64,000 nt of DNA, from positions 1 to 64,000 of the forward strand of contig CAYYTU010000007.1 of assembly GCA_964474655.1 (NCBI GenBank), written 5' to 3'. A model generated the notes under the pieces. That model was not told where the DNA came from. It saw only the letters and a program-made list of their open reading frames with translations, and did no database searches. The position numbers and the translations under genes were made by a program. Below, in pieces: positions 1-6,619 of this stretch; within the stretch, counting starts at the first letter, position 1; each line of letters begins with the position of its first letter. This DNA comes from CAYYTU01 sp964474655. GTDB lineage: Bacteria; Chloroflexota; Anaerolineae; B4-G1.

Positions 1-20
1 TCTTTGTAATACCCCAATGG

Positions 21-83
21 GGCACGGTCAGGAGACCGGCCCCAGCGGGCAAAAAGAGCTCTGACCGGTCTCCCGACCGTGCC
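21..83. repeat. 19-bp near-perfect inverted repeat downstream of the secreted-protein gene
   Basis: The arms at 21-39 and 65-83 are reverse complements at 18 of 19 positions (GGCACGGTCAGGAGACCGG and its partner), separated by a 25-nt loop. The repeat lies 112-174 nt past the stop of the minus-strand surface-protein gene. It could form a very stable hairpin. On the minus strand no T-run follows, so a factor-independent terminator is not well supported. A repetitive palindromic element is equally possible. Nothing else is recognised in the first 194 bases. Confidence 0.6.
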
Positions 84-194
84 AGCAGCAGATTGGTTTC
101 ATAAAGAACTTTTGTGGACTTACTTAGATGAGAACCCTGCAAAAGTTCTGTAGGGTAGTAAGGGCCGTCGTTATAGTGGCGGTCTGTTACCAGC

Positions 195-1590
195 CTATCG
201 AGTCGGTTTGAGCACGAGCGGCAGGAACACTCGGAAGCGAGCGCTCTGTGCTGCCGGCGTCAGCTCGATGGGTAGCTCCGTGATGACCTCGCCGCACTTA
301 TCGTGAGCGACTATGCTGGGGCCGGCGATCCGCACCAAGTCATCCCACTCCCCATCGCTACCCTCGCAGAGGATCTCTTCGCCGATGGCGATGGCGATCG
401 CGCCGACCGAGGTGCTTAGGCCACCGTCGGCAGTCACCGTGGCACCCATTTCCGCATTGCGCCCGTTGTAGAAGATCGTCTGGGGCGCGCTGGTCGGTTC
501 GAGCAGCTGATTGGAGTTGGACTCGGCGCCGACCTTGACCCGCAGCGTCCTGCTTTCGCCCGCCGGTATCGCGCCGATGTCCCAGGTCAGCGTCTCATGG
601 ACCATACCATTGGTGGGATCGGGCGCCGGTGTGATGGTCACGTTATCGGGATCGTCGGTCTCGAAAGGTTGTGCTTCATTGCTGAAGTTATCAATGACCT
701 CCACACCTGTTAGCTCGGTGCCTCCGCAGTTCTCAACCTTGATCTCGACCAGGAAGTAGAAGTAGTTCTCGCCGCCGTAGTCGTTGGGATTGTTTTCGAT
801 CTGTACGGCTACGGGGATAATTCCGTCTTCCAGGAACAGGTCGTCTGCGGTGCGGTAAGGTCCATCGATCGTCTTGATCAAATCGATACAGGGCTCTGGC
901 GCTGATCCCGGAACGATGGTGACGGTGGCGTCGTCGGAGTCGGTGACTTCGTTTCCTGCACCGTCCTCGGCTACAGCGGTGACTGTATTGGTCTCGACGT
1001 CGCCGGCGGTCCCTGCTATCATTTCGCTGAAGGTGCATACGTAGGCATTTCCACTGGGAATGGCATCGGATGGCAGGACGCACGTGCTTGCTTGATGGAC
1101 CTGGGAATCGAGATCGCCGTAGATGTCGTCGATGAGGGACGTCAGGGTGATGGGTATGTCACTGGTGTTGGTGACCCGCACGGTAAAATTGACATTCCCG
1201 CCTGGTTCGACCACCGTGGTCGGATCAGCTGTTTTCTCTACCTCAGTGCTGAGTCGCGCCTCTGGCCCAGTGATCGTGACGGTCGCTTCGTCCTCGCGGT
1301 CGGTGCCGGTATCTTCCTCCTGTACGGCGGCTGTGTTGACCACGTTGTAGGTTCCCGGCTCGGCGCTTTCGTTGATGAACGTCGTTCCAAACTCATAGGT
1401 CTGCGATTCACACGTGGGCCAGCTGCCATCGTATCCTCTCTGCATTGAGAAGCCCTCGGGTAGATCGTCGGAGTAGAGCGCATCGCTGACGACGGCACAT
1501 TCGTCTATCTCGCTGGTCGGAGCGCCCGGTAGATCGAAGGGGGCGTAATACGTGTACGTATGTTCGCCATCGGTTAAGTGATGGTTTCGC
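195..1590 (-). pseudogene. C-terminal part of a secreted DUF11-repeat surface protein, out of frame with its N-terminal part
   Basis: This is the downstream part of a cell-surface protein whose start lies at 2092. Two DUF11-like immunoglobulin-type repeats are visible: one near VEKTADPTTVVEPGGNVNF, and a second built around DLIKTIDGPYRT and GVEVIDNFSN. The protein ends in FRVFLPLVLKPTR. A short C-terminal tail of the form hydrophobic-LPL-hydrophobic plus a basic residue is something I recall on many secreted Chloroflexi proteins, where it may be an anchoring or sorting signal; that function is inference. The frame runs open from about 1590 down to the stop at 195, but its upstream extension to 1781 reads as non-protein-like Arg-rich sequence. 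Real coding in this frame therefore begins only after the disruption near 1574. Either the gene is broken, or there is an assembly error or a missing repeat unit. Confidence 0.6.
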
Positions 1591-2092
1591 CAGGCTGGGC
1601 CGTCTCGGGTCCGGTTTTCTCTAACTCGATGCAGATTTCTGGCGCGGGAGTGCAGGTATAGCGATTGCCGAACTCGACAGTCACAGTTTTGTTCTCTTCG
1701 ACGTAAACGGTCTTGTAGTGACCGTCGTTCCAGGCTGTTGCCGGTGTCGTGATCGTCCAGCAATCCTTGTCGGCCTCCCAAACTTTGTAGTACCCTGGGG
1801 CTAAGTCGCTGATTGTCACCTTACCCGCTTCGTTGGTTTCTCCCTCAGCGATCAAGGTGAGTGACTCTGCCCATTGGTAGATGCGAAAGGGCCAGCCGGA
1901 CAGGTTTTCCTCAGTATCGTCTTGTACCTTGTTGCTGTTAATGTCGTGGAATTTGTGAGCCGTGATGCTGCCTGCGCCTGATGTCGGCTCTGGCTCCGAT
2001 GCGCTGACCAGACTACTGGACGCTACGCTCACGAGCAACGTGAGCATAACGAGCACACTGAATAGCCACCTTTTCGCTGATTTTTTCTGCAA
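1574..2092 (-). CDS. Secreted SdrD_B-like surface protein, N-terminal part (frame ends prematurely)
   Basis: The start is placed at a TTG (2092-2090) because AAGGAG lies 7 nt upstream of it and a textbook Sec signal peptide follows at once (MQKKSAKRW, then a hydrophobic stretch ending near VSAS). An in-frame ATG at 2149 would put 19 unlikely residues in front. After the signal comes an SdrD_B/SpaA-like beta-sandwich (HKFHDINSNKVQDD, GWPFRIYQ, APGYYKVWEAD), then the opening of a DUF11 repeat (CIELEKTGPETAQPGETIT) that runs straight into TAA at 1574. In intact DUF11 repeats, GETIT is normally followed by a YTVTNTG-like strand. Here sense continues in another frame as GEHTYTYY. The two parts together would form one secreted or wall-associated protein of roughly 630 residues. 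Confidence 0.7.
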   Translation of the reverse strand: MQKKSAKRWLFSVLVMLTLLVSVASSSLVSASEPEPTSGAGSITAHKFHDINSNKVQDDTEENLSGWPFRIYQWAESLTLIAEGETNEAGKVTISDLAPGYYKVWEADKDCWTITTPATAWNDGHYKTVYVEENKTVTVEFGNRYTCTPAPEICIELEKTGPETAQPGETIT

Positions 2093-2249
2093 ATCACATC
2101 TCCTTTTCAATCGGTTGCTACATTTACCCAATGGTATCGTACCCTGCAATGGTCAAGCCCATGTGATGAAACTACTACAATTTTCTTAGAATTAAAGGGT
2201 GGAGGAAGGTAAAGAAGAATGGTAACCGTTCAGATGGTTATGCTTTTTT

Positions 2250-2357
2250 CACCGCGGAGGGCGCAGAGATCGCTGAGACAGGCTATTTTTCAATATTTTG
2301 ATCAGCTTGACAAAGCTTTTCCTTCAGTTTCTCTGCGCTCTCTGCGTTCTCGGCGGT
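2250..2357. repeat. Dispersed palindromic CTCTGCG-type intergenic repeat
   Basis: The left arm (2250-2277, CACCGCGGAGGGCGCAGAG and on) pairs with the right arm (about 2330-2357, CTCTGCGCTCTCTGCG and on) at roughly 22 of 28 positions around an AT-rich centre. From memory, intergenic palindromes of the form CACCGCGGAG...CTCTGCGG recur at many sites in several environmental bacterial phyla, including Chloroflexi. The role is unknown; a non-autonomous mobile repeat or REP-like hairpin is plausible. Confidence 0.6.
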
Positions 2358-2498
2358 TATACCGACCGCTACCTGAACGGTTACGAAGAGTGCAATGCCT
2401 TCCAAGCTGGCGCTCGGAGTGGAACAGGAGTCCGCCTCTCGGTGCGTTTTGGAGGCGATGGGTTACAGCCACCTTTGTTTTCCTTTTCTTCACTCAAT

Positions 2499-2506
2499 GT
2501 TATAAT
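2499..2506 (+). promoter_or_regulatory. Extended -10 promoter giving a possibly leaderless mRNA
   Basis: TGTTATAAT (2498-2506) is a perfect extended -10 element. The GTG start of the next gene is only 8 nt past the -10 hexamer, so transcription would begin at or within a base or two of the start codon. No Shine-Dalgarno sequence precedes the GTG. A weak -35-like TTGTTT sits at 2475-2480, too far away (20 nt) to be convincing. Confidence 0.55.
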
Positions 2507-2514
2507 TACCGGTC

Positions 2515-3507
2515 GTGCGAAATTGGAAACTCGTGATCGGTATCGTTGTCAGCCTGGCGGCGCTCGGCCTGGCACTGACGGGCATTGAATGGGCTCGGGT
2601 GTACAGCGCGCTGCGCCAGGCCGACTGGCGATATCTTGTACCGGCCGGCGTGGCGCTGCTGGCTTATCTGGTGGCGCGCGCCGTCCGTTGGCGTATTCTG
2701 CTGGAAGCGGAGGTGCGATTGATCGACGCGCTGTCCGTGACCAACATCGGCTATCTGGTCAGCAACTTGCTCCCATTCCGCCTGGGGGACCCGGCGCGCG
2801 CGGTGGCGATTGGCATGCGTGGCCGCGTCAAGGTCAGCACAGCACTCTCGACCGTAGTGGTCGAGCGGGTGCTCGATATGTTGACGGTGGTGTTCTTGCT
2901 GGCGTTGACACTCCCCGCCGTCGGGGAGGCCGGCTGGACGCACCGAGCCGGGCTGCTGGGTGGAGCGATTGCTGTGGCGGCGATGTCGCTGTTTGTGGCG
3001 CTAGCGCTCCGTCCCACGTGGGGGAAAGCGTTGGCCCAGCAGGTGCTCTCACGGCTGCCCGGCGCCGATGACGAGCGTTGGATGGCGATGCTTGAGGGAC
3101 TGCTGGAGGGACTGGCTGCGCTTCGCTCGGTCCGCCAGGTCGCCAGGCTCCTGGCCTGGTCGATTGTGATCTGGATGCTTACGGTGGGCCATTACTTGGC
3201 CCTGTTGGGGGCCTTTCTGGAGGCTCCAACGCTGGCAAAAGCGAGCTTCCTGACCTGCACCACCGGGTTAGGCGTAGCGTTACCCTCATCGCCCGGCGCG
3301 GTGGGGGTCTTCCACTCCGTGGCCCGTTATGCGCTCCAGCTCCCCTTTGGCGTGCCGGTGGAAAAGGCTGTGGTAGTGGCCTTCGCCTCGCACGCGTTCC
3401 AGTATGTTTCAATGTGCCTGTTGGGGGTAGTCAGTCTGATCCATCAGAATCTGTCGCTGGGAGAGTTGCGGCTCAACGCCAGTGCTGTGCAGGCAAAGAG
3501 AGAGTGA
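2515..3507 (+). CDS. UPF0104 / lysylphosphatidylglycerol-synthase-like membrane protein (flippase-like)
   Basis: This 330-residue integral membrane protein has about eight hydrophobic segments and the marks of the LPG-synthase transmembrane / UPF0104 family (PF03706, TIGR00374 as I recall). These include NLLPFRLGDPARA at about residues 81-93, the VVERVLDM segment at about 117-124, and GVALPSSPGAVGVFH near residue 260. Members are implicated in flipping or supporting lipid-linked sugars and are often encoded in glycan clusters. That fits the adjacent epimerase and glycosyltransferases. It lacks the soluble aminoacyl-transfer domain of true MprF, so lipid lysinylation is unlikely. The start is GTG directly behind a strong -10 element. 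The next gene begins 4 nt after its stop. Confidence 0.8.
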   Translation: MRNWKLVIGIVVSLAALGLALTGIEWARVYSALRQADWRYLVPAGVALLAYLVARAVRWRILLEAEVRLIDALSVTNIGYLVSNLLPFRLGDPARAVAIGMRGRVKVSTALSTVVVERVLDMLTVVFLLALTLPAVGEAGWTHRAGLLGGAIAVAAMSLFVALALRPTWGKALAQQVLSRLPGADDERWMAMLEGLLEGLAALRSVRQVARLLAWSIVIWMLTVGHYLALLGAFLEAPTLAKASFLTCTTGLGVALPSSPGAVGVFHSVARYALQLPFGVPVEKAVVVAFASHAFQYVSMCLLGVVSLIHQNLSLGELRLNASAVQAKRE

Positions 3508-3511
3508 TTGA

Positions 3512-4555
3512 ATGAGAACCTATCTCGTCACCGGCGGGGTCGGCTTCATCGGCTGTAACTACGTCCACCGGCTTCTGCAGCGAGGTTGCGCAGTCCTCGT
3601 TTACGATAACCTTTCGCGACCGGGTGCGGAGGCCAATCTGGCCTGGCTGCGCGAGCAGCACGGCCACGATGCTTTCCAGACGATGGTGGCGGACGTGCGC
3701 GATGCTGAAGCGTTGGGCAAGGCAGCGCTTGACGTCGACGTCATCGTCCACCTGGCCGGGCAGACGGCAGTCACCACCTCGGTGCAGAAGCCCCGCGACG
3801 ACTTCGAGCAGAATGCGCTGGGCACCTTCAACGTGCTGGAGGCAGCGCGGGACGCGACCCCGCGGCCAATCGTGCTCTACGCCTCCACCAACAAGGTCTA
3901 CGGCGGGATGGAGGATGTGGCGGTGCTGGAGGAGGAGACACGTTACGCCTACCGCGACTTCCCAAACGGCATTCCAGAGACACTGCCGCTCGACTTCCAC
4001 TCGCCTTACGGCTGCTCCAAGGGCGCCGGCGATCAGTATGTGCACGATTACGCTCGCATCTACGACGTGCCGACGGTCGTCTTCCGCCAATCCTGCATCT
4101 ACGGCCCGCGCCAGATGGGCGTCGAGGATCAAGGATGGGTGGCCTGGTTCATCATCGCTGCCGTGACCGGTGAGCCGATCACGATCTACGGCGATGGCAA
4201 ACAAGTGCGCGACGTGCTTTTCGTGGAGGATCTGCTGGACGCCTACGATGCCGCCATCGCCCACATCGATGTTGCAGCTGGCCAGATTTACAACATCGGC
4301 GGCGGGCCCAGGCGCACGATGTCGGTCTGGGCCGAGTTCGAGCCGATCCTGGAGGATGTGATGGGACGTTCGATCTCCGTCTCTTACGACGACTGGCGGC
4401 CTGGCGACCAGCGTATCTATGTTTCTGATATTCGGAAGGCGAAGCGAGACCTGGGCTGGCGCCCGCAGGTTGGCGTTGAGGAGGGGATTCGCCGGCTTTA
4501 CGAATGGGTTATCGCCAACCGGGATTTGTGGGCGCAGAAAACCATCAGCGGGTAG
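3512..4555 (+). CDS. NAD-dependent sugar-nucleotide epimerase, CDP-paratose 2-epimerase-like
   Basis: This is an extended short-chain dehydrogenase of 347 residues. The N-terminal Rossmann motif reads TGGVGFIG, and the active-site set is ASTNKVYGG (Ser/Thr) plus SPYGCSKGAGDQY, giving the YxxxK pair as Y-G-C-S-K. The stretches HLAGQTAVTTSV, ETLPLDFHSPYG, SCIYGPRQMGVEDQGWVAW and GDGKQVRDVLFVEDL resemble CDP-tyvelose/CDP-paratose 2-epimerases more than UDP-glucose epimerases. The substrate (a CDP- or dTDP-deoxyhexose) is inferred from this resemblance. It follows the flippase-like gene by 4 nt and precedes a GT4 gene, so it probably makes an activated sugar for the same glycan. The ATG at 3512 is preceded by a purine-rich AGAGAGAG stretch. 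Confidence 0.8.
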   Translation: MRTYLVTGGVGFIGCNYVHRLLQRGCAVLVYDNLSRPGAEANLAWLREQHGHDAFQTMVADVRDAEALGKAALDVDVIVHLAGQTAVTTSVQKPRDDFEQNALGTFNVLEAARDATPRPIVLYASTNKVYGGMEDVAVLEEETRYAYRDFPNGIPETLPLDFHSPYGCSKGAGDQYVHDYARIYDVPTVVFRQSCIYGPRQMGVEDQGWVAWFIIAAVTGEPITIYGDGKQVRDVLFVEDLLDAYDAAIAHIDVAAGQIYNIGGGPRRTMSVWAEFEPILEDVMGRSISVSYDDWRPGDQRIYVSDIRKAKRDLGWRPQVGVEEGIRRLYEWVIANRDLWAQKTISG

Positions 4556-4561
4556 ATCTGT

Positions 4562-4597
4562 TTATTCAGCTTATTCAGCTTATTCAGCTTATTCAGC
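4562..4597. repeat. Four perfect tandem copies of a 9-bp unit (TTATTCAGC)
   Basis: The unit TTATTCAGC occurs four times head to tail at 4562-4570, 4571-4579, 4580-4588 and 4589-4597, in the 80-bp gap between the epimerase and the GT4 gene. A further repeat-like word, ACTTGCACACTGG, follows at about 4618-4630 and matches the ACTTGCACACTTGCA family seen elsewhere. It is too short and lacks spacers, so it is not a CRISPR. Confidence 0.9.
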
Positions 4598-4635
4598 GCT
4601 TGCTTCCTTACTCGTAAACTTGCACACTGGAAATT

Positions 4636-5802
4636 ATGAACGTATTGATTGTTCTCACGTACTACCGTCCTCACACCAGCGGCCTCACCATTTACGCCGA
4701 GCGGCTGGCGAAGGGGTTAATCGCGCGAGGCCATGAGGTGACAGTGCTAACCTCGCGCTTTGATCGTTCCTTGCCGGCGGAAGAGGTCAAGGACGGCGTG
4801 CGAGTCGTGCGAGCGCCGGTACTCTTCCGCGTTAGCAAGGGCGTCATTATGCCCACGTTTGGCATCCTGGCGACCCGCCTGGTACGTCAGCACGATGTCG
4901 TCAGTCTCCACCTGCCACAGTTCGACGCCGCGGGCGTGGCGGCGAAGTGTCACTTGTTCGGGACACCGTCGGTGCTGACCTACCATTGTGACCTGAAGCT
5001 GCCTCCTGGCTGGTTCAATCGGCTGGTCAATCGGATCGTGCATACGATGAACCGCCTGACCGGGCGGCTCGCCGACCGCGTGGTGGCCTACACCGACGAT
5101 TTTGCCCACCATTCGCCCTTCCTGCAGCGGTTCAGCGACAAAATCGAGGTCATTCCTCCACCGGTCGAGCTGCCCGACATCGGCGCGGGGCCGGTGGCGG
5201 CCTTTGCCAAGATGCACCATCTGGATGAAAAGGGGCCAGTGATCGGTATGGCGGCTCGCTTGGCATCGGAAAAGGGCGTCGAGGTGTTGTTGCGCGCCCT
5301 GCCACGCATCCTGGAGAAACGTCCCAATGCCCAGGTGCTCTTTGCAGGTCAGTATCGAGACGTGATGGGTGAGGAGGATTACGCCAAACGTCTTCTTCCT
5401 CTCTTCCGAAAATATGAGGACCATTGGAAGTTTTTGGGCGTACTCCGCCCGCTCCAAATGGCTGCTTTCTATCCCAACCTGGACGTGATCGTCGTGCCCA
5501 GCCTCAACTCGACCGAGTCGTTTGGCCTGGTGCAAGTGGAAGCGATGCTCTGCGGCACGCCTTCCGTCGCCAGCAACTTGCCCGGCGTGCGTCAGCCGGT
5601 GGAGCAGACCGGGATGGGGGAGGTGGTGCCCATCGGCGACAGCGAGGCGCTAGCCGAGGCTATTCTTCGCGTGGTGAGCGATCGGGAAAAGTACGTCCGG
5701 CCCCAGGATGAGATTGCAGCTCGCTGGTCGACCGAGCGCACTGCCGCGGGCTACGAGGCGCTGTTCGAGGAGCTTTTGGATGCGCCATCAGAGGATGGTT
5801 GA
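4636..5802 (+). CDS. GT4-family glycosyltransferase
   Basis: This is a 388-residue retaining glycosyltransferase with the GT-B fold. The N-terminal acceptor domain opens with LIVLTYYRPHTSGLTIYAE, including the glycine-containing loop after the first strand. The C-terminal donor domain has IGMAARLASEKGVEVLLRA and the E-x7-E signature ESFGLVQVE near residue 295. It is cytoplasmic or peripheral to the membrane and would add a sugar from a nucleotide donor to a lipid-linked glycan. The position between an epimerase and a methyltransferase suggests one pathway. Donor and acceptor cannot be read from the sequence. The 3-prime end overlaps the following gene by 23 bp. Confidence 0.85.
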   Translation: MNVLIVLTYYRPHTSGLTIYAERLAKGLIARGHEVTVLTSRFDRSLPAEEVKDGVRVVRAPVLFRVSKGVIMPTFGILATRLVRQHDVVSLHLPQFDAAGVAAKCHLFGTPSVLTYHCDLKLPPGWFNRLVNRIVHTMNRLTGRLADRVVAYTDDFAHHSPFLQRFSDKIEVIPPPVELPDIGAGPVAAFAKMHHLDEKGPVIGMAARLASEKGVEVLLRALPRILEKRPNAQVLFAGQYRDVMGEEDYAKRLLPLFRKYEDHWKFLGVLRPLQMAAFYPNLDVIVVPSLNSTESFGLVQVEAMLCGTPSVASNLPGVRQPVEQTGMGEVVPIGDSEALAEAILRVVSDREKYVRPQDEIAARWSTERTAAGYEALFEELLDAPSEDG

Positions 5803-6616
5803 TGCGAGGAGCGAAGTCAGTAGCGTGAACGATCTGCTCTGGCGTCACCTGCGCGATCTACCGGCTTTTCGCGCCCTGCTGCGAGCGGTGGAGGGACGCT
5901 TCTACCGTGATCTGCCGCTGCCGCGTCCGGTGCTCGACCTGGGCTGTGGCGATGGGCACTTCGCCTCTGTGGTCTTCGATGAGCCGCTGGACGCGGGCTT
6001 TGATCCCTGGTGGGGGCCGCTGACCGAGGCCCGCGAGCGCGCGGCCTATCGCGTCCCTGCTCAGGCTGAGGGGGCAAAGATGCCCTATCCCAACGACCGC
6101 TTCGCCACCGTGGTCAGCAACTCGGTGCTGGAGCACATCCCGGAGCTGCAGCCGGTGCTGACGGAGACGTCGCGGGTGCTACAGCCGGGCGGATGGTTCT
6201 ATTTCTGCGTGCCCGGCCCCAATTTCCTCCCCTTCCTCTCCATCGGTCGGGCGTTGGATCGCGTCGGCTTGCAGTCGCTGGGCGACGCCTACCGCCGATT
6301 TTTCAACCGCATCTCCCGCCACTATCACTGCGATGGCCCTGCGGTGTGGGAACAGCGGCTGGAGGAAGCGGGGTTGCAACTGGTTCGCTCCTGGCCCTAC
6401 TTTTCTCGCCGGGCGCTGGCCGCTTTGGAGTGGGGGCATTACTTTGGGCTTCCCGCGCTCGTAACCAAGCAGCTGACGGGGCGCTGGGTCCTCTCTCCTT
6501 CACAGGGCAATCTGGGATTTACCGAGCGACTGGTGCGCCCGCTGTACGAGGAGCCGTTGCCGGATGAAGGAGCCTATCTGTTTTTCGTGGCACGCAAAGA
6601 GAGCGTTCCAATATAG
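5780..6616 (+). CDS. SAM-dependent methyltransferase (class I)
   Basis: The Rossmann methyltransferase core is clear: VLDLGCGDGHFASVVFD is motif I, followed by GAKMPYPNDRFATVVSNSVLEHI and a post-core segment with LQPGGWFYFCVPGP. It resembles the UbiE/Methyltransf_11 group. The start at 5780 is chosen because GAGGAG lies exactly 7 nt upstream. In-frame alternatives at 5795 and 5825 have poorer spacing. It overlaps the GT4 gene by 23 bp, so translation is probably coupled. Glycan or lipid-intermediate methylation would suit the neighbourhood, but the substrate is unknown. Confidence 0.8.
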   Translation: MRHQRMVDARSEVSSVNDLLWRHLRDLPAFRALLRAVEGRFYRDLPLPRPVLDLGCGDGHFASVVFDEPLDAGFDPWWGPLTEARERAAYRVPAQAEGAKMPYPNDRFATVVSNSVLEHIPELQPVLTETSRVLQPGGWFYFCVPGPNFLPFLSIGRALDRVGLQSLGDAYRRFFNRISRHYHCDGPAVWEQRLEEAGLQLVRSWPYFSRRALAALEWGHYFGLPALVTKQLTGRWVLSPSQGNLGFTERLVRPLYEEPLPDEGAYLFFVARKESVPI

Positions 6617-6619
6617 TCT

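Larger units (their letters stand above)
2093..2514. other. 422-bp intergenic region between divergent genes
   Basis: This region separates the minus-strand surface-protein gene from the plus-strand UPF0104 gene. It holds the ribosome-binding site of the former (AAGGAG, 2100-2105), a dispersed palindromic repeat at 2250-2357, and an extended -10 promoter right before the plus-strand gene. I see no supported coding sequence; short open frames here have no recognisable protein features. Confidence 0.6.

Noticed and set aside
3473..4264. Long antisense frame opposite the epimerase gene
   Set aside because: No motifs or ribosome-binding site; the plus strand carries an intact epimerase.
4562..4597. 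CRISPR array
   Set aside because: Nine-base units are directly adjacent with no spacers; it is a simple tandem repeat.
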